From Gammaproteobacteria bacterium (GTDB lineage Bacteria > Pseudomonadota > Gammaproteobacteria > Pseudomonadales > Alcanivoracaceae): a DNA stretch of 64,000 nt. The notes beneath the pieces were generated by a model, which worked only from the letters and a program-made list of their open reading frames with translations, searched no databases and was not told where the DNA came from. Made by a program: the position numbers and the translations under genes. Location of the stretch: assembly GCA_018067045.1 (NCBI GenBank), contig JAGPVL010000004.1, positions 1-64,000 of the forward strand, read 5' to 3'. Numbering within the stretch: the first letter of the stretch is position 1; the number at the start of each line of letters is the position of its first letter. Shown one piece after another: positions 26,370 to 37,296 of this stretch.

Positions 26370-27239
26370 TTAGGCGTCAATAGTGCGTATCTGTCCGTGC
26401 AGATGCGGCTTTACGCCATCTTGGCCGAGTAGTTTGAAATCAATGCCGCTATCGACAGCCGTTTGCGCGAACTTAACCTTGGCTGGAATAAACATGGGTA
26501 GCTTGAACTGAACGTCGACACTAAATGCTTGTGTTGGCAGTTGTGATTCAAGCTCCGCAAGGCAGCGCGCCTTGGACCACATGCCGTGGGCGATCTGACG
26601 CTTGAAGCCGAGCAGCTTGGCAGTAAGCGGGTAAAGGTGGATGGGATTGCGATCGCCGGATACGGCGCCGTAACGACGGCCGATGTTATCTGCAATCTTC
26701 CATTCAACGGTGTCAGAGGCGGGCTCTGGGGTGGGGGCGTTTTTCTTCTTGCTGCTGCCGCCGCCGGTGCGGAAAAGCATGGTCGATTCACTTTCCCAGA
26801 CGTGTTCGCCGCCAGTTGTGACGGTGGTCAGGATGGTGAACTCGTAGCCCGCGTCTTTCTTCTCCAGCGCGCCAAAGGTGCACTCTACATCAAGTTGCTC
26901 GCGCGCCTGAATGGGGCGGTACTGAGTGATGCGGTTGCCAACGTGGACAAGGCCGATGGCTGGGAATGGAAAGCGGCTGTCGAGTAGCAACGTCATGAAG
27001 AGCGGGTGCGCGTGCATATGCGGGTAGGTGATCGGCAGAGTGCCTGTATCCGAGAAACCGCATACTTTACGGTAAGTCGCGAGGTGCTTCGGATCTAGCA
27101 CAACGTCGCTGAGGCGCGCACCAATAGCGGGAAGTTGTGGATTCTTGCCTGGCTTGACGTTGATGCGCATCAGCGCTTTAGCAAACATCGGTAGCATGGA
27201 TGGTGCGTTGCGGAGTTCGCGAACGGCTAGTTCTGGCAT
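26370..27239 (-). CDS. MaoC-family acyl-CoA/acyl-ACP dehydratase (HtdX-like)
   Basis: A 289-residue double-hotdog protein. The C-terminal half has the hydratase motif SGDRNPIHLYP with the catalytic Asp196 and His201, followed by the conserved IAHGMW. The N-terminal half is a degenerate hotdog. Family members hydrate trans-2-enoyl-CoA or dehydrate 3-hydroxyacyl-CoA/ACP. A Ser/Lys-rich linker (GGGSSKKKNAP) near 160-170 joins the halves. The nearby high-molecular-weight FabG and thiolase form, with it, the set found together in mycobacteria (HtdX, FabG4, FadA2). Confidence 0.85.
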   Translation of the reverse strand: MPELAVRELRNAPSMLPMFAKALMRINVKPGKNPQLPAIGARLSDVVLDPKHLATYRKVCGFSDTGTLPITYPHMHAHPLFMTLLLDSRFPFPAIGLVHVGNRITQYRPIQAREQLDVECTFGALEKKDAGYEFTILTTVTTGGEHVWESESTMLFRTGGGSSKKKNAPTPEPASDTVEWKIADNIGRRYGAVSGDRNPIHLYPLTAKLLGFKRQIAHGMWSKARCLAELESQLPTQAFSVDVQFKLPMFIPAKVKFAQTAVDSGIDFKLLGQDGVKPHLHGQIRTIDA

Positions 27240-27469
27240 AGCAACCTTCTCCCAGTGGTAGATGGTTTGTCATAAGTTGTGGTGCAGCAGTATAGCGACG
27301 GATCAAAATGTGCTTATTGGCCGTGGGGACGTAAAGTACCGGTCTTTGGTTCCTGTGGTGTAGGGCCTGTGATACATTCGTGCTTTATTTGTGGGTCTTA
27401 AAGTGGCGCGTTTTTTGCTCTGTAATCTGTGGGTAACGGGCACTGCGCGTAATGGGAATTCAGGAACGC

Positions 27470-28495
27470 ATGACAAATTTGACAGACTCCGGTGTTTTGC
27501 TGCGCATGGCTTATCGCGCCATGCAGAATGCAGGTATAGACGCCGACCAGGTGTTGACCAAGATCGGTATGGAAAAGGCGGTACTGAGTCAGCCTGAGTT
27601 GCGTACACCGCATGATGCGCAGGAATGGTTTTGGCAGGCAGTAGAGGAAGTGTCTGGCGACCCGTTGGTTGGGTTGCATCTTGGTACCCACTTTCCGATC
27701 TTTAAAGGTCAGGTTTTAGAGTATTTATTTTTGTCTAGCCCGACCTTTGGCGAGGGGCTGAAGCGAGCCATTGCTTATCAGCGCCTGCTGTCGGATGCGG
27801 CTAATGGTGAGTTGATTGACCAAGGTGAGCAGATTTTCCTCAAGCAGGTGGTGTGGAGTCGCAAGCTCGTTCACCTGAATGAGTGTGCCTCGGTCGGTAT
27901 TGTGAAGTTCTTCAGCTTTGTGACAGATGGGGCTTTTATTCCCATTGAGGTGCACTTCACCCATGAGTGCGGTCAGAGCGATCCGCGTGAGCACGAGCGC
28001 GTGTTTGGCTGTTCTGTGCGCTTTGGTATGCCTACTGGGGGCATTTTGTTTGATCGCACTGTGATGGATTTGCCGTCGGCTCACCATGAGCCTGAGTTGC
28101 TGCAGCTCCATGAGCGGCTCGCTAGTGAGCAGATTGCCCGTTTGGAAAAGCAAGATTTGGTGACCAGAGTCAGTCGTTTAATCGCGGAGCTGCTGGAGTC
28201 CGGCAACGCTAATCTCGAAGAGGTTGCTGCTCGGTTAGGAATTAAGCCTAGGCAGCTACGCACGCGGCTTGCTGATGCAGGCACCAACTTTAATCAGTTG
28301 GTTGCTGAATATCGTTGCAAGCTTGCCAAGCGCTTACTGGCTGGGACGGAAGAAACGATTGATGAAATTGTCTATCTGACGGGCTTTTCCGAGCCATCGA
28401 CCTTTTACCGCGCATTTAAGCGTTGGGTCGGTATGACGCCGATTGAGTATCGTAAGTTGAAAGCGGCAGAGGATTCTGCGAGTAAGACCGGTTAG
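27470..28495 (+). CDS. AraC-family transcriptional regulator with N-terminal arabinose-binding-like domain
   Basis: About 341 residues from the ATG at 27470, which has AGGA at a proper distance; an in-frame ATG at 27452 is less good. The N-terminal 190 residues match the AraC-type ligand-binding region of the OruR/ArgR-like group. The C-terminal 100 residues hold two helix-turn-helix motifs, NLEEVAARLGIKPRQLRTRL and DEIVYLTGFSEPSTFYRAF, followed by GMTPIEYRKL. It is divergent from the MaoC gene and may regulate it. Its effector cannot be told from sequence. Confidence 0.87.
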   Translation: MTNLTDSGVLLRMAYRAMQNAGIDADQVLTKIGMEKAVLSQPELRTPHDAQEWFWQAVEEVSGDPLVGLHLGTHFPIFKGQVLEYLFLSSPTFGEGLKRAIAYQRLLSDAANGELIDQGEQIFLKQVVWSRKLVHLNECASVGIVKFFSFVTDGAFIPIEVHFTHECGQSDPREHERVFGCSVRFGMPTGGILFDRTVMDLPSAHHEPELLQLHERLASEQIARLEKQDLVTRVSRLIAELLESGNANLEEVAARLGIKPRQLRTRLADAGTNFNQLVAEYRCKLAKRLLAGTEETIDEIVYLTGFSEPSTFYRAFKRWVGMTPIEYRKLKAAEDSASKTG

Positions 28496-28628
28496 TTATA
28501 GGTTTTAATTGCGGCGATTCCATGTCTTCTGAGGCATGTGCCGTCTATTTGGACTTGGATGTGTCGTAATAGTGAGCACACCCGCACGGTCATTGCCCAA
28601 TAAGGATATTGGGAGAGCAGGAATTCTT

Positions 28629-31061
28629 ATGAGAAAGAGTTATAGCTCGGCGTTGTTGCGGCGTTATATTTTTGCTGTGACGCTAACTTTTTTCAGTGCC
28701 TGCTTTAGCGGAGCCGCGTTGGCCGGCGTGATATCGGTGAACGCTCAGGACACGCGCGTCGAACTTGACCCGTCCATAGAGTTTTGGGTTGACGACAGGG
28801 TTGGGGGCAAGGCCGAAGAAAGTGCAGAGGTATCACTGCAGTATGTACGCGATCAAGTTGTTGAGTGGCAGCCGTCACGCAATAACGGTATGAATTTCGG
28901 TTTCTTGCGCACGCCGGTCTGGCTGCGTTTCCAGTTGAAAAATCAAGAAGACACGACTGTTCGGCGCCACCTGGTTGTTGAGGGGGCGGTCGCTGACCAT
29001 CTGGAATTCTTTTTTAGAAGCGATTTACGCGATGTGGCGCCGGAGCATATAGGCAATGCGTTGCCGTATCCTGACCGACTTGTCGATAGTCGATTCTTTG
29101 TAATTCCCATTGAGTTTCTGCCGCACGAATCACTTTCGGTGTTGGTGCGTGTGCGTGAGAAAGGCAGTATGCAGGTTCCTTTTATTTTGTGGGAACCTGA
29201 TGCTTATTATAAAGATTATCAGTATCAACAAACCCGTTACGCTGTGTATTTCGGTGTACTGCTCTGCCTTATTTTATATAACTTATGTTTGCTGATTTCG
29301 GTTCGCACCGATGCGTATTTTTATTATGTCTGCTATATCGTCAGTGTGCTGGTGTTGCAGGCTTCGCAGACGGGCTTTGGTTCTCAGTTTATCTGGCCGA
29401 ATCATCCGCAGGTATCTGATTTTTCCGTCGGTTTCTCGATCAATATGATGATGATTGCGGGCGGGCTATTTACTCATCGAGCCTTAGCATTGCGGCGCGG
29501 CACGCTGGCTTATTGGATTGTTGTAGCGATGGTGGTGATCTCGTTGGTGATGATGATTTTGTCGCCGTTGATTTCCATGCCATTGCATTTAAAACTTTCT
29601 GCCATCAACGCAATGATTAGCGCGGCGGCATTTTGGATTGCCGGGGTCAGTCGTTGGCGCTCGGGCAATTACGCTGCCAAAGTGTATACCCTCGCTTGGG
29701 GCACCTTACTGCTTGGCGCCATGATTTATGGCGCCACAAAACTTGGCTTCTTGCCATTGAATGCATTCACGAACAATATTTTTCTGATTGGCTCTGCTGT
29801 TGAGGGCGTGCTGCTGTCGTTTTCGCTAGCGGCGCGTATTCGCGAAATTACCGATCATCATCAGCGCTTGGTGAGAGTTCGGCTTGAAAATGAGATGGAG
29901 CAACTTAAGCTGCGTAACTTGGCGGCGACAGCCAATGCGGCGAGTGAAGCGAAGAGCGAGTTCATTGCCACGATGAGCCATGAAATCCGTACGCCGATTA
30001 ACGGTATTCTCGGAGCTACCGAGCTACTTGAGGATACGGGGCTTGATGAAGGCCAGAGTGAGTATTTGCAGATCGTTCGGCATTCCGGGTCGGCACTATT
30101 GGATTTGATTAATAATATTTTAGATTACTCGCGTCTTGATGCGGGGAAGTTGGATATTGAGCCGGTGAGTTACGAGTTACGGCCACTGGTGGGTTCGTTG
30201 GAAGCGATGTTTCGGGCGCATAAACAGGCATCTGGTGTTGAGCTGGTGATTGGTGTGGCGCGTGGATTGCCGCAGCGCCTCACTGGCGACATGGTGCGTA
30301 TTCGCCAAGTGCTGATTAACCTATTGGGCAACGCGTTTAAGTTTACCTTTCACGGCAGAATTGAAGTGCGCATTACGCGAGAAGATAGCTGGGTGCGCTT
30401 CGAGGTCGTGGATAGTGGTATTGGTATTGATAGTGACGTGTTGGGGGATTTGTTCGAGCGTTTTCACCAGGCGGATCGTTCAACAACGCGTAAGTATGGC
30501 GGTACGGGATTGGGCTTGTGGATTTGCAAGCGGCTAGTTGATTTGATGGGCGGCCAAATTGGTGTAATCAGTGAAAAGGGCGTCGGCACCACGGTTTGGT
30601 TTCGTGTTCCATTGCTTGATGCAGAAGACTTCGAAGAGGATGCGTTGATTGTTGAGGGCGAAGCCTTAGAGACGCAACCGTTAACAAATGTGTGTGTGCT
30701 GGTTGCTGAAGATAATGATGTGAATCGTTTGTTGTTGAATCGCTCTTTGAGCAATATGGGCGCCAAGGTGCTGCTCGCGGAAGATGGGCTGAAAGCGTTG
30801 AGCCTGTATAAGAACAATTACGATAAAATTGATATTGTATTGCTGGATTACGAAATGCCGGAGATGGACGGTAAAGATGTTACGGTTGAAATTCGCCGCT
30901 ACGAGAAAATTATGCAGCTGCCAGCTTGTCGTATTGTGGGGCTCAGTGCGCATTCATTGCCGGAGTCTATAACGATGCTCTTACGCAGTGGCATGGATGC
31001 CTATGTTACCAAGCCGGCGAATCAAGCTGCACTTCTAGAGGCAATGCTGGCACGGGCGTAG
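28629..31061 (+). CDS. 7TMR-DISM hybrid sensor histidine kinase
   Basis: An 810-residue inner-membrane kinase from the ATG at 28629 (AGGA 6 nt upstream; the in-frame ATG at 28536 would add an unlikely leader). Signal peptide to about residue 33, then a DISMED2-type periplasmic sensor (about 40-180), seven membrane helices (about 203-400), a short coiled coil, HisKA with His451 in [11 protein letters not shown], ATPase domain with NLLGNAFKF, DSGIGID and GGTGLGLWICK, and a receiver with the phospho-acceptor Asp740 in IVLLDYEMPEMDG. Such proteins typically sense a periplasmic carbohydrate-like ligand. No response regulator or partner is adjacent, so the output is not known. Confidence 0.9.
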   Translation: MRKSYSSALLRRYIFAVTLTFFSACFSGAALAGVISVNAQDTRVELDPSIEFWVDDRVGGKAEESAEVSLQYVRDQVVEWQPSRNNGMNFGFLRTPVWLRFQLKNQEDTTVRRHLVVEGAVADHLEFFFRSDLRDVAPEHIGNALPYPDRLVDSRFFVIPIEFLPHESLSVLVRVREKGSMQVPFILWEPDAYYKDYQYQQTRYAVYFGVLLCLILYNLCLLISVRTDAYFYYVCYIVSVLVLQASQTGFGSQFIWPNHPQVSDFSVGFSINMMMIAGGLFTHRALALRRGTLAYWIVVAMVVISLVMMILSPLISMPLHLKLSAINAMISAAAFWIAGVSRWRSGNYAAKVYTLAWGTLLLGAMIYGATKLGFLPLNAFTNNIFLIGSAVEGVLLSFSLAARIREITDHHQRLVRVRLENEMEQLKLRNLAATANAASEAKSEFIATMSHEIRTPINGILGATELLEDTGLDEGQSEYLQIVRHSGSALLDLINNILDYSRLDAGKLDIEPVSYELRPLVGSLEAMFRAHKQASGVELVIGVARGLPQRLTGDMVRIRQVLINLLGNAFKFTFHGRIEVRITREDSWVRFEVVDSGIGIDSDVLGDLFERFHQADRSTTRKYGGTGLGLWICKRLVDLMGGQIGVISEKGVGTTVWFRVPLLDAEDFEEDALIVEGEALETQPLTNVCVLVAEDNDVNRLLLNRSLSNMGAKVLLAEDGLKALSLYKNNYDKIDIVLLDYEMPEMDGKDVTVEIRRYEKIMQLPACRIVGLSAHSLPESITMLLRSGMDAYVTKPANQAALLEAMLARA

Positions 31062-31080
31062 CAGTATTTATCTTATTTTA

Positions 31081-31118
31081 AACAATAAAAAAGCGCCGAA
31101 AGGCGCTTTTTTATTGTT
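31081..31118. terminator. Bidirectional terminator
   Basis: AAAAAAGCGCC / GGCGCTTTTTT hairpin with a GAAA loop, extended by AACAAT/ATTGTT. It lies between the convergent kinase and FabG genes and has a T-run in both directions. Confidence 0.92.
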
Positions 31119-31134
31119 GCGGATCTTCGAGCAT

Positions 31135-32553
31135 TTACGCGCCAATTAAGCTTTGGCCGCAAACTCGAACAACGTTTCCGCTCAACCCTTGGTTGGCTGG
31201 GGAGGCGAAGAATGCAATGGTCTCTGCGACATCAACTGGCTGGCCGCCTTGATTCATCGAATTCAAACGACGTCCCGCTTCGCGAATGGCGAATGGAATG
31301 GCTGCAGTCATTTGCGTTTCGATAAACCCTGGTGCGACAGCGTTGATGGTGATGTTGCGCGAAGCCAGTTCAGGCGCCATCCCTTGAACCATGCCAATAA
31401 CCGCCGCTTTAGACGTGGCGTAATTGGTCTGACCCATGTTGCCCGCGATTCCGGAAATAGAGCTGACACACACAATACGGCCACCGTCTTTTAGCGTGCC
31501 GTCGGCGAGAAGGCGCGTATTGATGCGTTCTTCAGAACCGATATTAATGTCGATAACCATGTCCCAGAACTTGTCTGGCATGCCGGCCATTGTTTTGTCG
31601 CGGGTAACACCGGCGTTATGCACGATAACGTCTAGGCCGCCCTGTTCTTTTGCCGCGTTGGAAATGATTTCCGGTGCGTCTGCCGCAGTAATGTCTGCTT
31701 CAACCGCAATGCCGCCAATACGCTCGGCGACTTGCTTTAAGTCGTCAGCCATTGGCGGGATGTCGAGAACCATGACTTTCGCGCCGTCGCGTGCGAGTAC
31801 TTCAGCGATCGCTGCACCGATGCCGCGTGCTGCGCCCGTCACCATGACGGTCTTGCCCCACAGAGGCTTGTTCCAGTCAAAGTTTTCGGCGCCAAAGTCT
31901 GAAGCGCCAACTCGTACCAACTGGCCAGAAACGTAAGCAGACTTAGGAGATAAGAAGAAAGTCAGTGTGCCTGGGAGTTGGCTTTCGGCGCCATCATCGA
32001 CGTAAACCAAGTTAGCAATGGCGCCTTTTTTAACTTCTTTACCAAAGCTTTTTACTAAGCCTTCTAGGCCGCGCTGTGCGATGCGCTGCTCAAGCGAACA
32101 TTTTTCTGGTGTACGGCCGATAACGACAATGCGTGCGCACTTATCAAGTTTGCGCATGATTGGGTGAAAAAAGTCGTATACCGCGCGTAACTCGGCAGTG
32201 TTTTGGATGCCGGTAGCATCGAAAACAAACGCTTTGAACTTGGCGCTGTCTTCTTTGCTAGCGGTGTAGTTATCGACGCTCACGCCAACGCCGCCTGCGG
32301 CTTTTTGAATGTCTGCTTCGGCTGGCAAACCAGCTAATGTTGCCAAGCTTGCGCCACTGGCAGACTTTAGTGTTGCCAGTATTGCGGGAATGGCTTTGCT
32401 GCCTGCTGCAGCGCCAACCAATACGGTGCCGCTAATAAAAGATGCTTGATCCGGACGATGACGATCTAGTGTCACCGGGATGGGTAAATTAAGAGAGCTA
32501 AACACTTTTTTGCCCACGGCAGAATTGGCTATCGCTTGATAAAAATCGCTCAT
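31135..32553 (-). CDS. High-molecular-weight 3-oxoacyl-(ACP/CoA) reductase, FabG4-like
   Basis: A 472-residue short-chain dehydrogenase of the two-domain FabG type. The N-terminal 215 residues are a flavodoxin-like non-catalytic half without a nucleotide motif. The C-terminal half has TGAARGIGAAIAEVL, the catalytic Ser in CVSSISGIAGN, and YATSK with the Tyr/Lys pair. Family enzymes reduce 3-oxoacyl-CoA or -ACP with NADH/NADPH. It is divergent from the thiolase at 32968; with the MaoC protein at 26370 this gives three of the four beta-oxidation/elongation steps. Confidence 0.9.
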   Translation of the reverse strand: MSDFYQAIANSAVGKKVFSSLNLPIPVTLDRHRPDQASFISGTVLVGAAAGSKAIPAILATLKSASGASLATLAGLPAEADIQKAAGGVGVSVDNYTASKEDSAKFKAFVFDATGIQNTAELRAVYDFFHPIMRKLDKCARIVVIGRTPEKCSLEQRIAQRGLEGLVKSFGKEVKKGAIANLVYVDDGAESQLPGTLTFFLSPKSAYVSGQLVRVGASDFGAENFDWNKPLWGKTVMVTGAARGIGAAIAEVLARDGAKVMVLDIPPMADDLKQVAERIGGIAVEADITAADAPEIISNAAKEQGGLDVIVHNAGVTRDKTMAGMPDKFWDMVIDINIGSEERINTRLLADGTLKDGGRIVCVSSISGIAGNMGQTNYATSKAAVIGMVQGMAPELASRNITINAVAPGFIETQMTAAIPFAIREAGRRLNSMNQGGQPVDVAETIAFFASPANQGLSGNVVRVCGQSLIGA

Positions 32554-32967
32554 GGTTTCGTCCCTTCAACTGAATGTATGGAGAAATAGTGCATGTAAAG
32601 ACATGCGGATTACTTGCGCTGCTGGCGTGAATAGCCGTCGGGCCGACACAGAAAGCGCACTGTTGGCAGCGAAACGAGGCAGTGCAAGACCCGGCCGCTA
32701 GAGCAACGGGGGCGTACTGTACCTCAAGTGCGGCGTATTGAAACACTGGCGAGGCCCCGCATTATTGACCGGTCACCGTAATCCGTCAGGCGATTCAGCC
32801 AACCCACCGTTAGCGATGTGGGGATAGACTGCGCCCGAACACATCCGGGGAGGGCCTGCGCTTGCGCTGAGACGGGTCTTTCTGCCGGTAAATTTGAACC
32901 TTGATGCAGGACATATTCCGAGGTTCTCTATATAGTTGGCGCCCTCAGCCACGTTGGAGGTTTTCAC
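32554..32967. other. Divergent promoter region, FabG/thiolase
   Basis: This 414-bp stretch between divergent genes contains the perfect 10-bp palindrome TGACCGGTCA at 32766-32775, which is a candidate regulator site. No ORF with coding character is seen. The thiolase gene has GGAGG at 32955-32959. Confidence 0.45.
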
Positions 32968-34254
32968 ATGCTCGTAGGCAAAAAAGTCCGTAAAGTCGCC
33001 ATTGTTGGCGGTAACCGTATCCCATTCGCCCGTTCGAATACCGCATTGTTTGGTTGCTCTAACCAAGAGATGCTCACCGCTGCACTGAGCGGATTAGTTG
33101 ATCGCTTTAAGTTGAAAGGCGAGCAGCTTGGTGAAGTTGCTGGCGGCGCTGTGATGAAGCATTCCCGCGATTTCAACCTTGTACGCGAAAGCGTGTTGAG
33201 TTCCGGGCTGGCGGCCGAGACGCCTGCCTATGATATCCAGCAAGCCTGTGGTACCGGCCTTGAAGCCGCCATTTTGGTTGCGAATAAGATTGCGCTGGGG
33301 CAGATCGACAGTGCGATTGCGTGTGGTGTGGACACCACCTCGGATGCGCCGATTGGTGTAAACGAAGAAAAACGCAAAGTCTTTATGTCTATTAATAAAG
33401 CCAAAACAACCGGCGAAAAGGCCAAGTTGGCGATCAAACTCTTGAACCCAAAGTGGTTTATGCCGGATATCCCTAAAAACGGTGAGCCACGTACTGGTTT
33501 ATCAATGGGTGAGCACCAAGCGATCACTGCGGCGGAGTGGGGCATTCCTCGCGATGAGCAGGATCAGTTGGCGTGGGCATCGCACCACAACCTAGCTAAG
33601 TCGTACGAAGATGGCTGGCAGGACGATTTGGTTACGCCGTTTAACGGATTAGAGCGTGATAACAACATGCGCGGTGATTCGACTATCGAAAAGCTGAATT
33701 CTTTGAAGCCTGTATTCGGTGGCGAGAACGGCACGATGACTGCGGCGAACTCAACACCCTTAACCGATGGTGCTTCAGCTGTTCTGTTGGCATCTGAAGA
33801 GTGGGCACAAGAGCGCGGCTTGCCGGTTCTGGCGTATCTGACCTTTGGTGAAGCAGCGGCAATTGATTTCGTTGGCAAGAAAGAAGGTTTGTTGTTGGCT
33901 CCAGCCTATGCTGTACCACGCATGCTCGATAAAGCTGGTCTAACTCTTCAGGATTTCGACTTCTATGAAATCCACGAAGCGTTCGCGTCACAGGTATTGG
34001 CGACATTGAAAGTATGGGAAGACGAGACGTTCTGCAAAACGCGTCTGGGTCGCGATAAAGCGTTGGGCAGCATTGATCGTACTAAGCTCAATGTAAAAGG
34101 CTCTTCGCTCGCGGCGGGTCATCCATTCGCTGCAACCGGTGGACGTATTATTGCCAACGCGGCGAAGCTGCTGAACGAGAAAGGTTCTGGTCGTTGCTTG
34201 ATCTCCATCTGCGCAGCAGGTGGACAGGGCGTTACGGCGATTCTAGAGAAGTAA
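32968..34254 (+). CDS. Acetyl-CoA C-acyltransferase (thiolase), FadI/FadA2-like
   Basis: A 428-residue thiolase. It has the nucleophilic Cys in QQACGTGLEAA, ANSTPLTDGASA, the EIHEAFASQ motif, the NVKGSSLAAGHPFAATGG histidine and the C-terminal acid/base Cys in ISICAAGGQG. It cleaves 3-ketoacyl-CoA or condenses acyl-CoAs. Unlike the FadA-type, it has an insertion around 140-180 (KVFMSINKAKTTGEKAKL), as in FadI/FadA2. It is divergent from the high-molecular-weight FabG gene. Confidence 0.92.
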   Translation: MLVGKKVRKVAIVGGNRIPFARSNTALFGCSNQEMLTAALSGLVDRFKLKGEQLGEVAGGAVMKHSRDFNLVRESVLSSGLAAETPAYDIQQACGTGLEAAILVANKIALGQIDSAIACGVDTTSDAPIGVNEEKRKVFMSINKAKTTGEKAKLAIKLLNPKWFMPDIPKNGEPRTGLSMGEHQAITAAEWGIPRDEQDQLAWASHHNLAKSYEDGWQDDLVTPFNGLERDNNMRGDSTIEKLNSLKPVFGGENGTMTAANSTPLTDGASAVLLASEEWAQERGLPVLAYLTFGEAAAIDFVGKKEGLLLAPAYAVPRMLDKAGLTLQDFDFYEIHEAFASQVLATLKVWEDETFCKTRLGRDKALGSIDRTKLNVKGSSLAAGHPFAATGGRIIANAAKLLNEKGSGRCLISICAAGGQGVTAILEK

Positions 34255-34265
34255 TACACAGTGCT

Positions 34266-34293
34266 AGGCGCATGCTGTTCGCGGCATGCGCCT
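34266..34293 (+). terminator. Stem-loop after the thiolase gene
   Basis: AGGCGCATGC pairs perfectly with GCATGCGCCT around an 8-base loop, 11 bp after the stop. The weak TTAACTTGTT downstream makes termination uncertain; the stronger terminator follows at 34320. Confidence 0.5.
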
Positions 34294-34319
34294 TAACTTG
34301 TTCTGTGTATAAACCGTAG

Positions 34320-34349
34320 AAAAAGCTCAGCACTGGCTGGGCTTTTTTT
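34320..34349. terminator. Bidirectional terminator between thiolase and TetR genes
   Basis: AAAAGCTCAG / CTGGGCTTTT hairpin with one G-T wobble, followed by a T-run on the + strand and by A-run complement on the - strand. The TetR gene stop overlaps its end. Confidence 0.75.
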
Positions 34350-34959
34350 ATGCCTGTCGATTCACCAAGGACAGCATAATTTGTACGGCTTCTTCGCTCA
34401 TTTCTTCCATGTCAGCGCGATTAACATAGATGCCGTCGAGTAATAGGCGGCACAGGCCGTGTAAGGTGGCCCAGCTTGCTTGGGCAAAGCGAAGTGGGTT
34501 GTGGGCGCCGCTGACCTGACCCTTGTCGACTAAGGCGCCAATATTGTCTGCATAACGACGGAATGCGCCGTATGCGATGGCTTTGAGTTCGTCCGTGGGT
34601 CTGCCGGATTTCCAGATAGGGCGACCGAACATCAGGTCGTACTGATGCGGGTGCTCTGTGGCAAAGCGCAAGTAGGCGGTGACGAACTCACGTAGTTCGG
34701 CGGCGAGAGTTTCCCCTGGCTGTAAAGGGGACAGGGCCATCATGTGTTCTAACGAGCGAAATCCATCCGTGGCGAGCGCGCAGAGCAGCTCGTGCTTATC
34801 ACGAAAGTGATGGTACGGGGCGGTGCGTGAGACGCCCACGCGTTCTGCTAGCTTACGCAGGCTGAGGCCTTCGATACCGTCCTCGTGCAGCAATACATGG
34901 GCTTCGCGCAATAGCGCGGCATGTAGGTCGCCGTGGTGGTATTTGCTCACAGATGACAT
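34348..34959 (-). CDS. TetR-family transcriptional regulator
   Basis: A 203-residue regulator with an N-terminal TetR helix-turn-helix (GIEGLSLRKLAERVGVSRT, then YHHFRDKHELLCAL, residues about 25-62) and a C-terminal ligand-binding domain with QASWATLHGLCRLLLDG. It is divergent from the FadH-like gene and close to an 18-bp palindrome in the shared promoter (34995-35012). It probably represses that gene and possibly itself. Confidence 0.88.
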   Translation of the reverse strand: MSSVSKYHHGDLHAALLREAHVLLHEDGIEGLSLRKLAERVGVSRTAPYHHFRDKHELLCALATDGFRSLEHMMALSPLQPGETLAAELREFVTAYLRFATEHPHQYDLMFGRPIWKSGRPTDELKAIAYGAFRRYADNIGALVDKGQVSGAHNPLRFAQASWATLHGLCRLLLDGIYVNRADMEEMSEEAVQIMLSLVNRQA

Positions 34960-34983
34960 TGATTCTCACTTCATTGCTTTAAC

Positions 34984-35012
34984 TTGACACCGCTAAGATA
35001 CGCGCTTATCTT
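34984..35012 (+). promoter_or_regulatory. Candidate promoter and TetR operator for the FadH-like gene
   Basis: TTGACA (34984-34989) and TATCTT (35007-35012) are separated by 17 bp. The -10 region overlaps the imperfect palindrome AAGATACGCGCTTATCTT (34995-35012), which is flanked by the direct repeats CTTGACACCG and CTTGACGCCG (34983, 35010). Confidence 0.5.
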
Positions 35013-35113
35013 GACGCCGTCTAGATGAAGATTTTGGGCCGTGCAAGCCTGCGATAGCGCTTTCCTTGGCGGGGCATACCATGCCATCACGACCCACTGA
35101 GCCAGCCGATTAG

Positions 35114-37177
<2,064 letters not shown>

Positions 37178-37233
37178 AGGTGATGTTTACGTTTGTTGTT
37201 CGACGGCGCTGTTGTTGAGTGCTGAAGCGTTAT

Positions 37234-37266
37234 AAAAAAAGGGGCCTTATTGAGGCCCCTTTTTTT
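37234..37266. terminator. Bidirectional terminator after the FadH-like gene
   Basis: AAAAAAAGGGGCCT / AGGCCCCTTTTTTT hairpin with a five-base loop, lying between two convergent genes. Confidence 0.93.
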
Positions 37267-37296
37267 ATTGGCTTGATAGTGACGACGGGTAGTTGG

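Noticed and set aside
28536-28628. Upstream start of the 7TMR-DISM kinase
   Set aside because: It adds 31 residues without a ribosome-binding site before a complete signal peptide that has its own AGGA.
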